Below, in pieces: positions 35,831 through 43,893 of a stretch of 64,000 nucleotides of DNA (position 1 is its first letter; every line of letters begins with the position of its first letter). The translations under genes and the position numbers were made by a program. The stretch comes from Fischerella muscicola PCC 7414 (GTDB lineage: Bacteria > Cyanobacteriota > Cyanobacteriia > Cyanobacteriales > Nostocaceae), in NCBI RefSeq assembly GCF_000317205.1, contig NZ_AJLK01000039.1, forward strand, positions 35,666 to 99,665, in the 5' to 3' direction. Below the pieces are notes generated by a model. That model was given only the letters and a program-made list of their open reading frames with translations, searched no databases and was not told the DNA's origin.

Positions 35831-38380
35831 TTATGTAGAAGGAATTTGAATATTACTAGCAAATAAACTTTGTAGGCGTTGTAGTTTAGCAGCATTTTGG
35901 TAAAGTAAATCACCTTTTCCTAATAGATATGCGGCTGTTGTTTCTGTACCTCCCAGAATAATTTTTGAATCTGCTTCACTGGCAGTACGTAAGGCTACTC
36001 TCCCTGGTAAATTTGAGCGTATTATGGGAGTGACTATTTTAGCTTCGGGACGTTGAGTAGCAATAATCAGATGAATTCCAGCTGCTCTTGCTTTTGCACC
36101 CAATCGTTTAATATTTAGTTCTAGTGCTGTGCGGATTTCTTTTTCTGCCATAAAATCGGCGTATTCATCAAAAATACAGACAATTCGAGGTAAAGGCTGG
36201 CGAGAAGTTTGATTGTATGTAGTTAGATCAGCACACCCGGCTTGTTCAAACTGTTGGTAACGCGATTCCATTTCTGTTACCAATTCATCCATTAGTTCAA
36301 TAGCGCGATCGCTTTCTTTGACAACAGGCGCATACAACCACTGCATTTCCTCAAACTCAGGAAACGTCACTCGCTTCGGATCAACAAGAGCAATTTTTAG
36401 GTGCTTGGGTGAATGACGAATAATGAGACTGAGGAGAAGCGATCGTAAAAACTCACTCTTACCACTTCCTGTCGTACCCCCAACCAAAAAATGACAAGTA
36501 TTCGGATCAGATAAATCAGCCTCTACTAACTCTCCTTCCAAATTTACCCCAATGGCAATTTTCACTGGTGCTGTGGCGGGTAAAACTTGTGATTTTATAT
36601 AATCTTCAAACCTCGCAACTTGTCTATCTGAACGAGGTAAATCAACACTGACATAACCAGCTTGAGGTGCAATGAAGGGAGGATCTGCCAACCCTAACTG
36701 CACTTGTAAGTCTTTAGATAACCGCAAAATCGAGTTAACGCTTACGCCTAGATGAGGTTTCAGCTTCACACGAATAAAAGCTGAACCAACAGCCGCACCT
36801 TGGTAATCAACCTTGATTTTAAAAGATTGCAGAGTTGCAACCAAATTTTCACCAATAGCATCAGCATTAACAGATTCCTGGCTATTCTCTGTAGAAGAGA
36901 TATCTGGTGAAACAAAATAGGTTTGACATTTTTGTTTTTGAGGACAAATTTCACACAGGTGAGGCTGAGTTGTCGGTGGTGGCGGATTGGGATGAGGTGG
37001 TTCCCAAATCAACCATTGGCGCATTTGTTGTAACTTATAAGGAATCAGTCTATGAACTGTATTTTCTAGTTCTTCCCAGGTATATTTATACTCTTTAAAC
37101 TCTGGCAAAACACAATATACTGCTGAATCTACAGATACTTTCTTTTTTTTCCACAGCATGTAACTATAGAGTGCAACTTGCGCTAATTGTGCTGACGGAT
37201 CTACAGGCTGATAGGTTTTGAATTCAACTACACAAAGGCGCTTGAGTTCAAAGTTGAAAACTAAGCAATCAAATTCTCCTACTACTTTTTGTTTGCTTCC
37301 ATGAGGTAGATCAAAATAATGTTCAAGCTTACGTGCTTCTGAGATAAAAGTGTTACTGATCAGCTTTTCTGCACTACAATAGCGACGATTGACTACAAGT
37401 ATTTCTGCGAAGCGTTTGATTAGTCCTTGTAATCCTTGCCAAACTTGTAGGAGTGGCTGTGCTTGGTTGACATCTTTAGCAACAGCTTTTTCTAAATAAG
37501 CAGAAAATTTGAGTTGGTAAAAAAGCTGCTGCATGGTAGAGGCTATTTCCTCTATCTTTAATTGGGATGCACCAAGTTGAAATAATTCTTTAAATTTTGG
37601 TTCATCAGTAGCTAAATTCATGAATTCATTAGCTAAATAATGAAATGCATTACCAATACCAAGTTTATTATCTGATGGTATAAATAAGCTATTACCGCCA
37701 AAATGCTGATGTAAATAAAATAGGCGAGGACACTCAAAAGCAACTCTAACTTTAGTAGCAGATAAAGATAGATTTTCAGATACATCTTTTGAGTGCTTTG
37801 AGGTGTTAGGCATATGAGCAAAAATATTACTGACAGTATTATGATTTAAAATGTTTAATAAATATTGATGCACAGCAGTCAAGTACACTGTGTCCATTGC
37901 AGCATAATGTAGCTGCTTTTCCGTCAAAGGACGCTTTCCCCAGTCACTTCCCTGTTCTTCCTTGTTGACATCACAAAAGTGACATAATTCAGTAGCTAAA
38001 GTTTTGAGTTGCAAGTTAGATACTTTTAAAATATCTTTTCCAATCCTTCTTGCTATTTTCAGAGTACAAGTAACATTCTGTGCGGAATTTCCACCTAGAT
38101 ACTTTAAATCAAAACTAGCATTATGAAATATTTTTTCAATTTTGGGATTAATCATGATTTGGTTAATAAAATATAGAACCAAATCAGGCTGATGCAACAC
38201 ATCAAGAATATAAACAAATTTTCCTGTCAAATCTCTAGGTTCTATTAGTACCTGAATTAATGACAATTTTGGCTGAGAAGTTTGCCAATCTGCAACTTCT
38301 GTATCTAACCATAGTATTTGAGCCAGGGCAAATTTTGCTATTTGCGTCCTGATTTCAGTAGGTTCTTTCAGGTACTGCAT
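35831..38380 (-). CDS. DEDDy exonuclease + Cas4/RecB-like nuclease + FtsK motor fusion protein
   Basis: An 849-residue three-part fusion. (1) Residues 1-190: RNase D-type 3'-5' exonuclease; LDTEV (25-29) gives the DxE pair, FHNASFDLKYL the second Asp, HYAAMDTVYL the YxxxD, so the DEDDy set is complete. (2) About 205-490: PD-(D/E)XK nuclease with VGEFDCL and VVEFKTY (about 385-390), a lone Cys in FECPRL (about 214) and CEICPQKQKC (about 474-485), the four-cysteine iron-sulfur layout of Cas4/AddB. (3) About 560-849: FtsK/SpoIIIE-HerA ATPase with GGTTGSGKSE (about 633-642), VDPKRVTFPEF, IFDEYAD and ATQRPEA. No transmembrane domain and no FtsK gamma domain. I know of no named family with this order. 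Confidence 0.85.
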   Translation of the reverse strand: MQYLKEPTEIRTQIAKFALAQILWLDTEVADWQTSQPKLSLIQVLIEPRDLTGKFVYILDVLHQPDLVLYFINQIMINPKIEKIFHNASFDLKYLGGNSAQNVTCTLKIARRIGKDILKVSNLQLKTLATELCHFCDVNKEEQGSDWGKRPLTEKQLHYAAMDTVYLTAVHQYLLNILNHNTVSNIFAHMPNTSKHSKDVSENLSLSATKVRVAFECPRLFYLHQHFGGNSLFIPSDNKLGIGNAFHYLANEFMNLATDEPKFKELFQLGASQLKIEEIASTMQQLFYQLKFSAYLEKAVAKDVNQAQPLLQVWQGLQGLIKRFAEILVVNRRYCSAEKLISNTFISEARKLEHYFDLPHGSKQKVVGEFDCLVFNFELKRLCVVEFKTYQPVDPSAQLAQVALYSYMLWKKKKVSVDSAVYCVLPEFKEYKYTWEELENTVHRLIPYKLQQMRQWLIWEPPHPNPPPPTTQPHLCEICPQKQKCQTYFVSPDISSTENSQESVNADAIGENLVATLQSFKIKVDYQGAAVGSAFIRVKLKPHLGVSVNSILRLSKDLQVQLGLADPPFIAPQAGYVSVDLPRSDRQVARFEDYIKSQVLPATAPVKIAIGVNLEGELVEADLSDPNTCHFLVGGTTGSGKSEFLRSLLLSLIIRHSPKHLKIALVDPKRVTFPEFEEMQWLYAPVVKESDRAIELMDELVTEMESRYQQFEQAGCADLTTYNQTSRQPLPRIVCIFDEYADFMAEKEIRTALELNIKRLGAKARAAGIHLIIATQRPEAKIVTPIIRSNLPGRVALRTASEADSKIILGGTETTAAYLLGKGDLLYQNAAKLQRLQSLFASNIQIPST

Positions 38381-38401
38381 TAGCTAAACATTAATTATAC
38401 T

Positions 38402-40537
38402 TTATTTATTGACAAAACAAATTAATCGGTCTTGTAAATTAGCTTTAGGATTGATGATTTTTACTTTTTGTTCCTGACATAATAACTCCATCAATAGTTG
38501 CAGATCAGTTTCTTCGACTTCCGGAAACTGAGCAACAGACTGGGAAATTAAAGTGGCTACTCCCATATAGCTTTGAGTTTTGACTAGATTTAGCATAAAA
38601 TCTTTAACTGGTCGTAAATCTTTTTTGCCGTTTCTATCATCACTGTCAGAACCTTGTTGAGGAATAATTCCTAAATCCTGTAATAAAGCACATTTATTTA
38701 AAATTTTAGTTTCACGAGTTAAAGATTGTAGTTCCTGCAAAGTAATAGCTTTACCACCAAGCACCAATTCCTGAGCGTTCGCAGAATTTACTAAACTATG
38801 GTATGTTGCTAAGTAATGAACTGATATAAGATTTGGTTTAATGTGATGATGATTGGTTCCTTTGAAAATTTGATTATAGATTTTATAACCAGCAAGTTTT
38901 GCGTTTCCTACGCTGCTGATTCTAATTAAATATAATTTTTTACAAATATTTTCTTGAATTGCTTTTTGACAAGCACTCATGATATTAAAAAAGCTTTTCA
39001 TGTTAGCATCTTCTGTCCATACTATTCCTATTCTGTCTTGCTTTTCAGGTGCTTGATAACTTAAAGAATAACTAGCGTATGTACCTTTGATCAGTTTTGG
39101 CTTAATCGATTGTACTTGTAATGCCTCTAAAGCCTCTTGCATCATTTGTATAAGTTCAGATGATGCTAAAAGGGATATCTTACCTATCTTGTTTTGAATT
39201 TTTTTGTATTCTTTTTGCCAGATAATTTGATATTCAGCTATTAATTTTTCTCTATCTGTTATGTCAATAATTGTAGTATCTTCAATTTCAGTTTTTTTTA
39301 TATTAATTTGAACAATTGGTTTAATAGATTCTGTTGAATTTGATTGTGGATTAATTACGACAGTTATAGAATCACTACTTTGTGGCGATTTTAGCAGTGA
39401 TAGCTTATATTTTTGATACTCTAATTTTCCCAAATTAATTGTATTCCTTGGCAGAGTTTTGCCTCCGGGGAAGTTATCTTCTAGCATTTTTCTAGTTAAT
39501 GGAAAGATGGTAGAAGATGGCTTTGGAGTTGCTGCTTCATGGAGAGTATGTAATAAATAAGCCCAAATAGCCTCTGCTTGTTCTAAGGAAATTGGCTTTA
39601 GTTTAATCGATTTATAAATTCCAGCTCTATCTGATTGTTGAATTTTATGAATGTGGCGATTCCACGTATTAGTAACAATACTAATAATGACTAAAAAGTT
39701 TTTGAGACATTCACCGTGAATAGTTGTATTTACATCGAATAGAGGTTGTATATCTAAGCAACCATCTGGTAACTTAGGCATAGTTTCTGGGTTATCCAAA
39801 CATAAGACTATTGGCTGAGTTTCAGTAGAAATTTTCCCAAAATTTGACAAGACGTTTTTAGCTGCCTCTTCTGTGTCTATACAATACTTTACTTTTAAAG
39901 TTTGCATAGACTCTTCACTCAGGTCATTTCCTCTCAACCATTCACAAGCTAAATCAAATAATTCCGGGTTTGTAAGGTCATGTAGTATACCAAAGAAAAT
40001 ATCAGGATTATAAATAGCAGCTTGCTTGTAATTTTGTTTTAAATGTTGGATAAATTTTTGTCTGTCGCTTTGCAATAAATTCCAAATACTGTCGTTGAAA
40101 AATTTTTCTTTGAAACTTTTTTTAGTAAAAGCAGATAAGCTTTTGAGCCACAAGATTAACTGTGATTCTTGTTGTCCTTCTGGGACTTGCATTAAACAAT
40201 CAACTGTATTACGCAAAACATGACGCCAGATGTAGTTACTTTCTACCCAATTACAGATAATATGAACAAAAAATGCTTTAGAGTTAAATTTGTTTTTCAG
40301 ACGACTTAGCAGATGAGTTTTCCCAGAACCTGAATCACCTATGAGTAATACAGAACGACTAATATGATCCGTATCAACTAAGTTAAGCAATTCTTCAAGT
40401 TCAAGAATTTCTTGTTGATGAATGGAATCAACTGTGACAGCAAAATTTTTAGTTTCATACCAAAAATGCATTGGTTTTATAGAAACTGAATCAAAGGGAT
40501 TAACCTCGCGTTTAATGATTTCGTCTATGGATGTCAT
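38402..40537 (-). CDS. Large P-loop ATPase of the cassette
   Basis: A 711-residue protein. An AAA+/STAND-like ATPase occupies about residues 40-360: Walker A IGDSGSGKTHLL (66-77) and Walker B-like IVLCLDNPE (about 241-249). A middle segment (about 360-445) is charged and helical. Residues 470-630 hold an alpha/beta domain (RIGIVWTEDANM ... KKLYLIRISS) of a kind I cannot name, possibly nuclease-like in fold but with no clear catalytic residues. The last 70 residues look like a winged helix (VATLISQSVAQFPEVEETDL). It lies 21 bases upstream of the FtsK-fusion gene and is surely co-transcribed. It may load or gate the motor; that is inference. Confidence 0.75.
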   Translation of the reverse strand: MTSIDEIIKREVNPFDSVSIKPMHFWYETKNFAVTVDSIHQQEILELEELLNLVDTDHISRSVLLIGDSGSGKTHLLSRLKNKFNSKAFFVHIICNWVESNYIWRHVLRNTVDCLMQVPEGQQESQLILWLKSLSAFTKKSFKEKFFNDSIWNLLQSDRQKFIQHLKQNYKQAAIYNPDIFFGILHDLTNPELFDLACEWLRGNDLSEESMQTLKVKYCIDTEEAAKNVLSNFGKISTETQPIVLCLDNPETMPKLPDGCLDIQPLFDVNTTIHGECLKNFLVIISIVTNTWNRHIHKIQQSDRAGIYKSIKLKPISLEQAEAIWAYLLHTLHEAATPKPSSTIFPLTRKMLEDNFPGGKTLPRNTINLGKLEYQKYKLSLLKSPQSSDSITVVINPQSNSTESIKPIVQINIKKTEIEDTTIIDITDREKLIAEYQIIWQKEYKKIQNKIGKISLLASSELIQMMQEALEALQVQSIKPKLIKGTYASYSLSYQAPEKQDRIGIVWTEDANMKSFFNIMSACQKAIQENICKKLYLIRISSVGNAKLAGYKIYNQIFKGTNHHHIKPNLISVHYLATYHSLVNSANAQELVLGGKAITLQELQSLTRETKILNKCALLQDLGIIPQQGSDSDDRNGKKDLRPVKDFMLNLVKTQSYMGVATLISQSVAQFPEVEETDLQLLMELLCQEQKVKIINPKANLQDRLICFVNK

Positions 40538-40599
40538 ACTTAAAGTCAGGTGAGGGTTGCGAACTGATTTTAGTTAAAAAATGCTTATTTTTTTTCTAT

Positions 40600-41445
40600 C
40601 TAATATGTGGTGATAAAGAAAATAGAACCGCCGATATTTTGAGATATACCAGCATCAATTTGCTCTGGAGTATAAGGTGTCGGATCTACCAGAGTGCTTA
40701 GTTCTATCTTGTCGCTTGCTTGCAACCGATACAGCGCCTTATCCAACTCATCCCGTGACAATGGTGGTTGCAACTTTTGCCGCAAATGGTAAATTGGCAA
40801 ATAACTATCAGTACCAAGCTCTTTATCTAATTTCCGAATAGTTTCTAAAATTTCTTCATCAGTGATATTGATAATCGTCTCAACACCTGACTCTGCGCTG
40901 TGAACTGCTGAAGTAGAGACTTGTTCTGGTTTAACTCTCAGAGTTTTCCGCAGAAAGCGCACGTAATTATTTAGCAGATCCAAGCTAATGTTTGCAGCAC
41001 CTTTGGGACTGTAATCATCCCGCAAATACTCAATTCCACGTTCAGTCAGCCAAACCTCAGCTTTCGTTCTTTTGATTTTAAGTTCAACTTCAATTAATCC
41101 GCGATCGCTTAAAGTTTTCAATGTAGTGTCTCGTTCTGCGGCTTTAAGTGAAGTAATCTTACTAGGAATGATTTTGCCTGAAGTTTTGCTTAGCTTCTCT
41201 AAAACTTTACGTTCTTGATCTGTAATCGGTAATTCGGCTGGATCAAGTTTCAGCAGTGCTTGACCAGGCGATAAAATCTTGACTGTGGCAATCTCACGCG
41301 AAAAGTCTACTAGATTGCGATCGCCTAAATCTCGGCATATCTTGTGTTTACCTTTGAAGGTTTTGAAAACGCTACCACTAAGGCTTGCTCGATAGTTAGA
41401 ACATCCTAACAGCTTTAGTAAGAACTTTAATTCATTAGTGTTCAT
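40600..41445 (-). CDS. Winged-helix-type protein, first large gene of the cassette
   Basis: A 281-residue protein I do not recognise as a named family. Residues 70-150 look like a winged helix (TDQERKVLEKLSKTSGKI, followed by a recognition-helix-like AAERDTTLKTLSDRGLIEVE and a wing ending VWLTERGIEYL). Residues 195-275 look like a second one (YLPIYHLRQKLQPPLSRDEL, DKALYRLQASDKIELSTL, and a terminal beta hairpin GGSIFFITTY). The protein could bind DNA and recruit the ATPase, or regulate the operon. It precedes the 711-residue ATPase gene by 62 bases on the same strand. Its ATG overlaps the stop of a tiny upstream frame (ATGA). Confidence 0.7.
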   Translation of the reverse strand: MNTNELKFLLKLLGCSNYRASLSGSVFKTFKGKHKICRDLGDRNLVDFSREIATVKILSPGQALLKLDPAELPITDQERKVLEKLSKTSGKIIPSKITSLKAAERDTTLKTLSDRGLIEVELKIKRTKAEVWLTERGIEYLRDDYSPKGAANISLDLLNNYVRFLRKTLRVKPEQVSTSAVHSAESGVETIINITDEEILETIRKLDKELGTDSYLPIYHLRQKLQPPLSRDELDKALYRLQASDKIELSTLVDPTPYTPEQIDAGISQNIGGSIFFITTY

Positions 41446-41546
41446 GCGGATAATCTTACCTGTGTCTGAATCAGCACTACTCTAGCTCGAATGGCAATAA
41501 TTGACACACCTACTCCATCGTAGCGAGAATTAATGCGATCAGGCAA
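41442..41546 (-). CDS. Possible 34-residue small ORF coupled to the cassette
   Basis: A short frame starting at TTG (41544-41546), with the purine-rich AAAGAAAGAA about 8 bases upstream. Its TGA stop overlaps the ATG of the winged-helix gene as ATGA. The peptide (LPDRINSRYDGVGVSIIAIR and on) is basic with hydrophobic beta-like stretches. The overlap suggests translational coupling, but the non-ATG start and small size leave it doubtful; it could equally be the open leader of the operon. Confidence 0.25.
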   Translation of the reverse strand: MPDRINSRYDGVGVSIIAIRARVVLIQTQVRLSA

Positions 41547-41566
41547 AGTGCTGTATTCTTTCTTTA

Positions 41567-42514
41567 CTACCCCCGCATCTGTCGCAATACCTCAAACGCC
41601 TTCCCCCTGACACCTCCAGGCAACAAAGATAACCCTAACCCAGTCCACGCTTTCGCAACAGAAAAAGACTTACCCGCGAAAACTAACTCTCTACCTTTTT
41701 GTACCTCTCCCTTTTCAATCAACCGCAAACCTAACAACAACTGCGTTTCCGCAAGACGCTGTAATCTAACTTTCTCTAACTTATCTGACTCAAATTTATA
41801 ACTACTTAAATACCGTAATTTATCCTGCAAATAAGGAATAGCACGATTTATTCCTTGCTGTTCTGCATGTACGCGATATTCCATCAATAGTTCTGGTAAA
41901 TAATAACCCTTTTTACCAGCCAAAGCGAGTCGCACAAATAAATCATTGTCCTCGCAGTTTTGCCAATTAGGTTGCATAAACCCTAACTCTTCCAAAGTTT
42001 GGCGACGAAATAAAGTTGCACCAATTTGAAAACTTTGCTGAACAAATACTACTTCTAATAAATTATCTACAACACCGGCTGATAAATTTGCTCTACCCCA
42101 GCGACGAGAATTTTTCTGAGTTTTGACTTCATCTCTAATATTGTCAGTATCAATAATCCAATGGTCAGTACTAACAAAATCAATGCTAGGGTGTTGATCT
42201 AAAATGCTAGCGGTACGCGCTAAAAAATCTGATGTTAATCTATCATCATCATCAAATTTGATAAAGTATTTACCTGTAGCAGCCTCAAATCCAGACCGCA
42301 TATTGTTGCTTTTACCGATATTTTGCGAATGGCGAATATATCTAATTCGGCTATCAGTGTATCGCGAGATTAATTTGGGTGTGCCATCACGAGAACCATC
42401 GTCACAGATAATTAATTCTAAGTCTTGATAAGTCTGCTGTAGCACACTATCTATAGCACAAGGTAAAAGCTTGACTCGGTTAAAAGTTGGAATGCAAATA
42501 CTGATTTTTGGCAT
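41567..42514 (-). CDS. Family 2 glycosyltransferase
   Basis: A 315-residue GT-A fold inverting glycosyltransferase. The family start ISICIPTFNRVKLLPCAIDS, the nucleotide-binding LIICDDGSRDGT (about 34-45), YIRHSQNIGKSNN (about 59-71) and the metal-binding FIKFDDDDRLT (about 88-98) are all present, and NCEDNDLFVRLALAG (about 185-199) supplies the ED catalytic region. No transmembrane segment is obvious, so it is probably membrane-associated or cytoplasmic. It precedes the ATPase/nuclease cassette on the same strand with a 121-bp gap and is read after the next upstream glycosyltransferase gene. It probably builds surface polysaccharide or a glycolipid. Confidence 0.92.
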   Translation of the reverse strand: MPKISICIPTFNRVKLLPCAIDSVLQQTYQDLELIICDDGSRDGTPKLISRYTDSRIRYIRHSQNIGKSNNMRSGFEAATGKYFIKFDDDDRLTSDFLARTASILDQHPSIDFVSTDHWIIDTDNIRDEVKTQKNSRRWGRANLSAGVVDNLLEVVFVQQSFQIGATLFRRQTLEELGFMQPNWQNCEDNDLFVRLALAGKKGYYLPELLMEYRVHAEQQGINRAIPYLQDKLRYLSSYKFESDKLEKVRLQRLAETQLLLGLRLIEKGEVQKGRELVFAGKSFSVAKAWTGLGLSLLPGGVRGKAFEVLRQMRG

Positions 42515-42630
42515 ATTATTTTATAGGATAAAAATTCTAAAGAGCAACTTCATCGGTGTTTATCTGTGTGCATCTGTGTTCGATTAATCAAAAAAAATTT
42601 TAGCTCAGCCATCATCTCCCAATCACCAAA

Positions 42631-43650
42631 TCAAGCAATAGTTCTTTTAATTTTCTTCATCACCCTTTTAATTAATTGATTAGTCTTTGCTGTCACAGTT
42701 GGCGGTTTTAGTTGCTGTGGTTTTCGCTCTGGTTGTTTGAAAAATCGATAATATAAAAATTCTTCGCGATAACGAATATCAACATCTTCACCATGACACA
42801 AACGAGCAAAATCACTAGCAGGATAGCTCATATAGTGAATCCGATGAATAGGTTTTAATCCCTCTTGGTTGTAAAGGATATTGTCAATATTTACAAATAA
42901 ATCTGCATTAGCACAATTACCTGTTTTGTCTTCACCATTAGGGCTAAGAGTATAGTTAAAAATAGAGTATTTACTATCTATAGTCATGTAATTAAATAAA
43001 GCTGAACTAGACCACCAAAATTTTTTATTTATCCATTCAACTTCTCTTTTTTCAATCAGGCGGTGCGTTAAATTATTTAATTCATCAATTCCAAATAATC
43101 CCTGGTGGGAAGCAAAAAAACTATTGCAATGAATTCTAGAACGTAATTGAGTTTTTGCAATATTAGTTGCACTTTGGGCAAGTTCAAGATTAATATCTGT
43201 AACAGCTTCAGGCTTGGCATGTTCCCAATCATCAAAGACTAAATCGTAAGTGTCTAGTTTTATTAAGACATCATCAATTGGTTTCATTACTAAGCTGTCG
43301 GCGTCATAAAATATGAATCTTTGAAAATCTCCATCAAACGCAGCAAATTTTCTATGGACAAAACCTTTATACCAGCCAGGACGGGTTAACTGAGATTCTT
43401 GAGTTCTCGGATGAGCATCCCACACTTGATTGACAAAATCATCCCAACGCTGAATTGATTCCCAATTCTCAAAAAGACTGACATTTGGTCTAGACTTAAT
43501 TTCTTCTGCAATCAGCTCTAGTTGTTGATTATAGGGAATAATACAAACTGGGATTTCTGGACTAATATTTCTTTCAATGCTATTTAATAATGCAACCAAC
43601 TGGTCATAAAAAGCATCATTGGCAAGAGTATAAATACCAACTTTTTTCAT
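42631..43650 (-). CDS. Glycosyltransferase-like (nucleotide-diphospho-sugar transferase fold) protein
   Basis: A 339-residue protein with a GT-A-like pattern. The start KKVGIYTLANDAFYDQLVAL is followed by FIFYDADSLVMKPIDD, a DxD-type motif (about 112-127), and by FFASHQGLFGIDEL and NADLFVNIDNILYN. It resembles cyanobacterial proteins that NCBI labels the Npun_R2821/Npun_R2822 family; that name is from memory and unverified. The C-terminal 40 residues are basic (QLIKRVMKKIKRTI). It is the upstream partner of the family 2 gene on the same strand and divergent from the family 4 gene, which suggests one glycan-building cluster. Confidence 0.75.
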   Translation of the reverse strand: MKKVGIYTLANDAFYDQLVALLNSIERNISPEIPVCIIPYNQQLELIAEEIKSRPNVSLFENWESIQRWDDFVNQVWDAHPRTQESQLTRPGWYKGFVHRKFAAFDGDFQRFIFYDADSLVMKPIDDVLIKLDTYDLVFDDWEHAKPEAVTDINLELAQSATNIAKTQLRSRIHCNSFFASHQGLFGIDELNNLTHRLIEKREVEWINKKFWWSSSALFNYMTIDSKYSIFNYTLSPNGEDKTGNCANADLFVNIDNILYNQEGLKPIHRIHYMSYPASDFARLCHGEDVDIRYREEFLYYRFFKQPERKPQQLKPPTVTAKTNQLIKRVMKKIKRTIA

Positions 43651-43893
43651 ACTGATAAATTATCTTGATATTGAAGTTATTAAGTAGTCGTCATGAACTG
43701 CGTACAGGAACACAGATGAAAAACCTCACTCCTCTCCTTTTTCCAAGGAGAGGTTTGTTCAATAGGACGAGGTGAGGTTACTTTCAAGTCAGTTCAAATA
43801 CATAGAGTTCAAGGTTATGGCATAAACTATACCAACAGGTCATTCTATATACATCACTTTCCTCATCAATATTATTCCCAACTAAATTCCTTT

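Noticed and set aside
35831..38380. FtsK fusion considered as the cell-division DNA translocase FtsK
   Set aside because: There are no N-terminal membrane helices and no gamma domain, and the N-terminal half is two nucleases.
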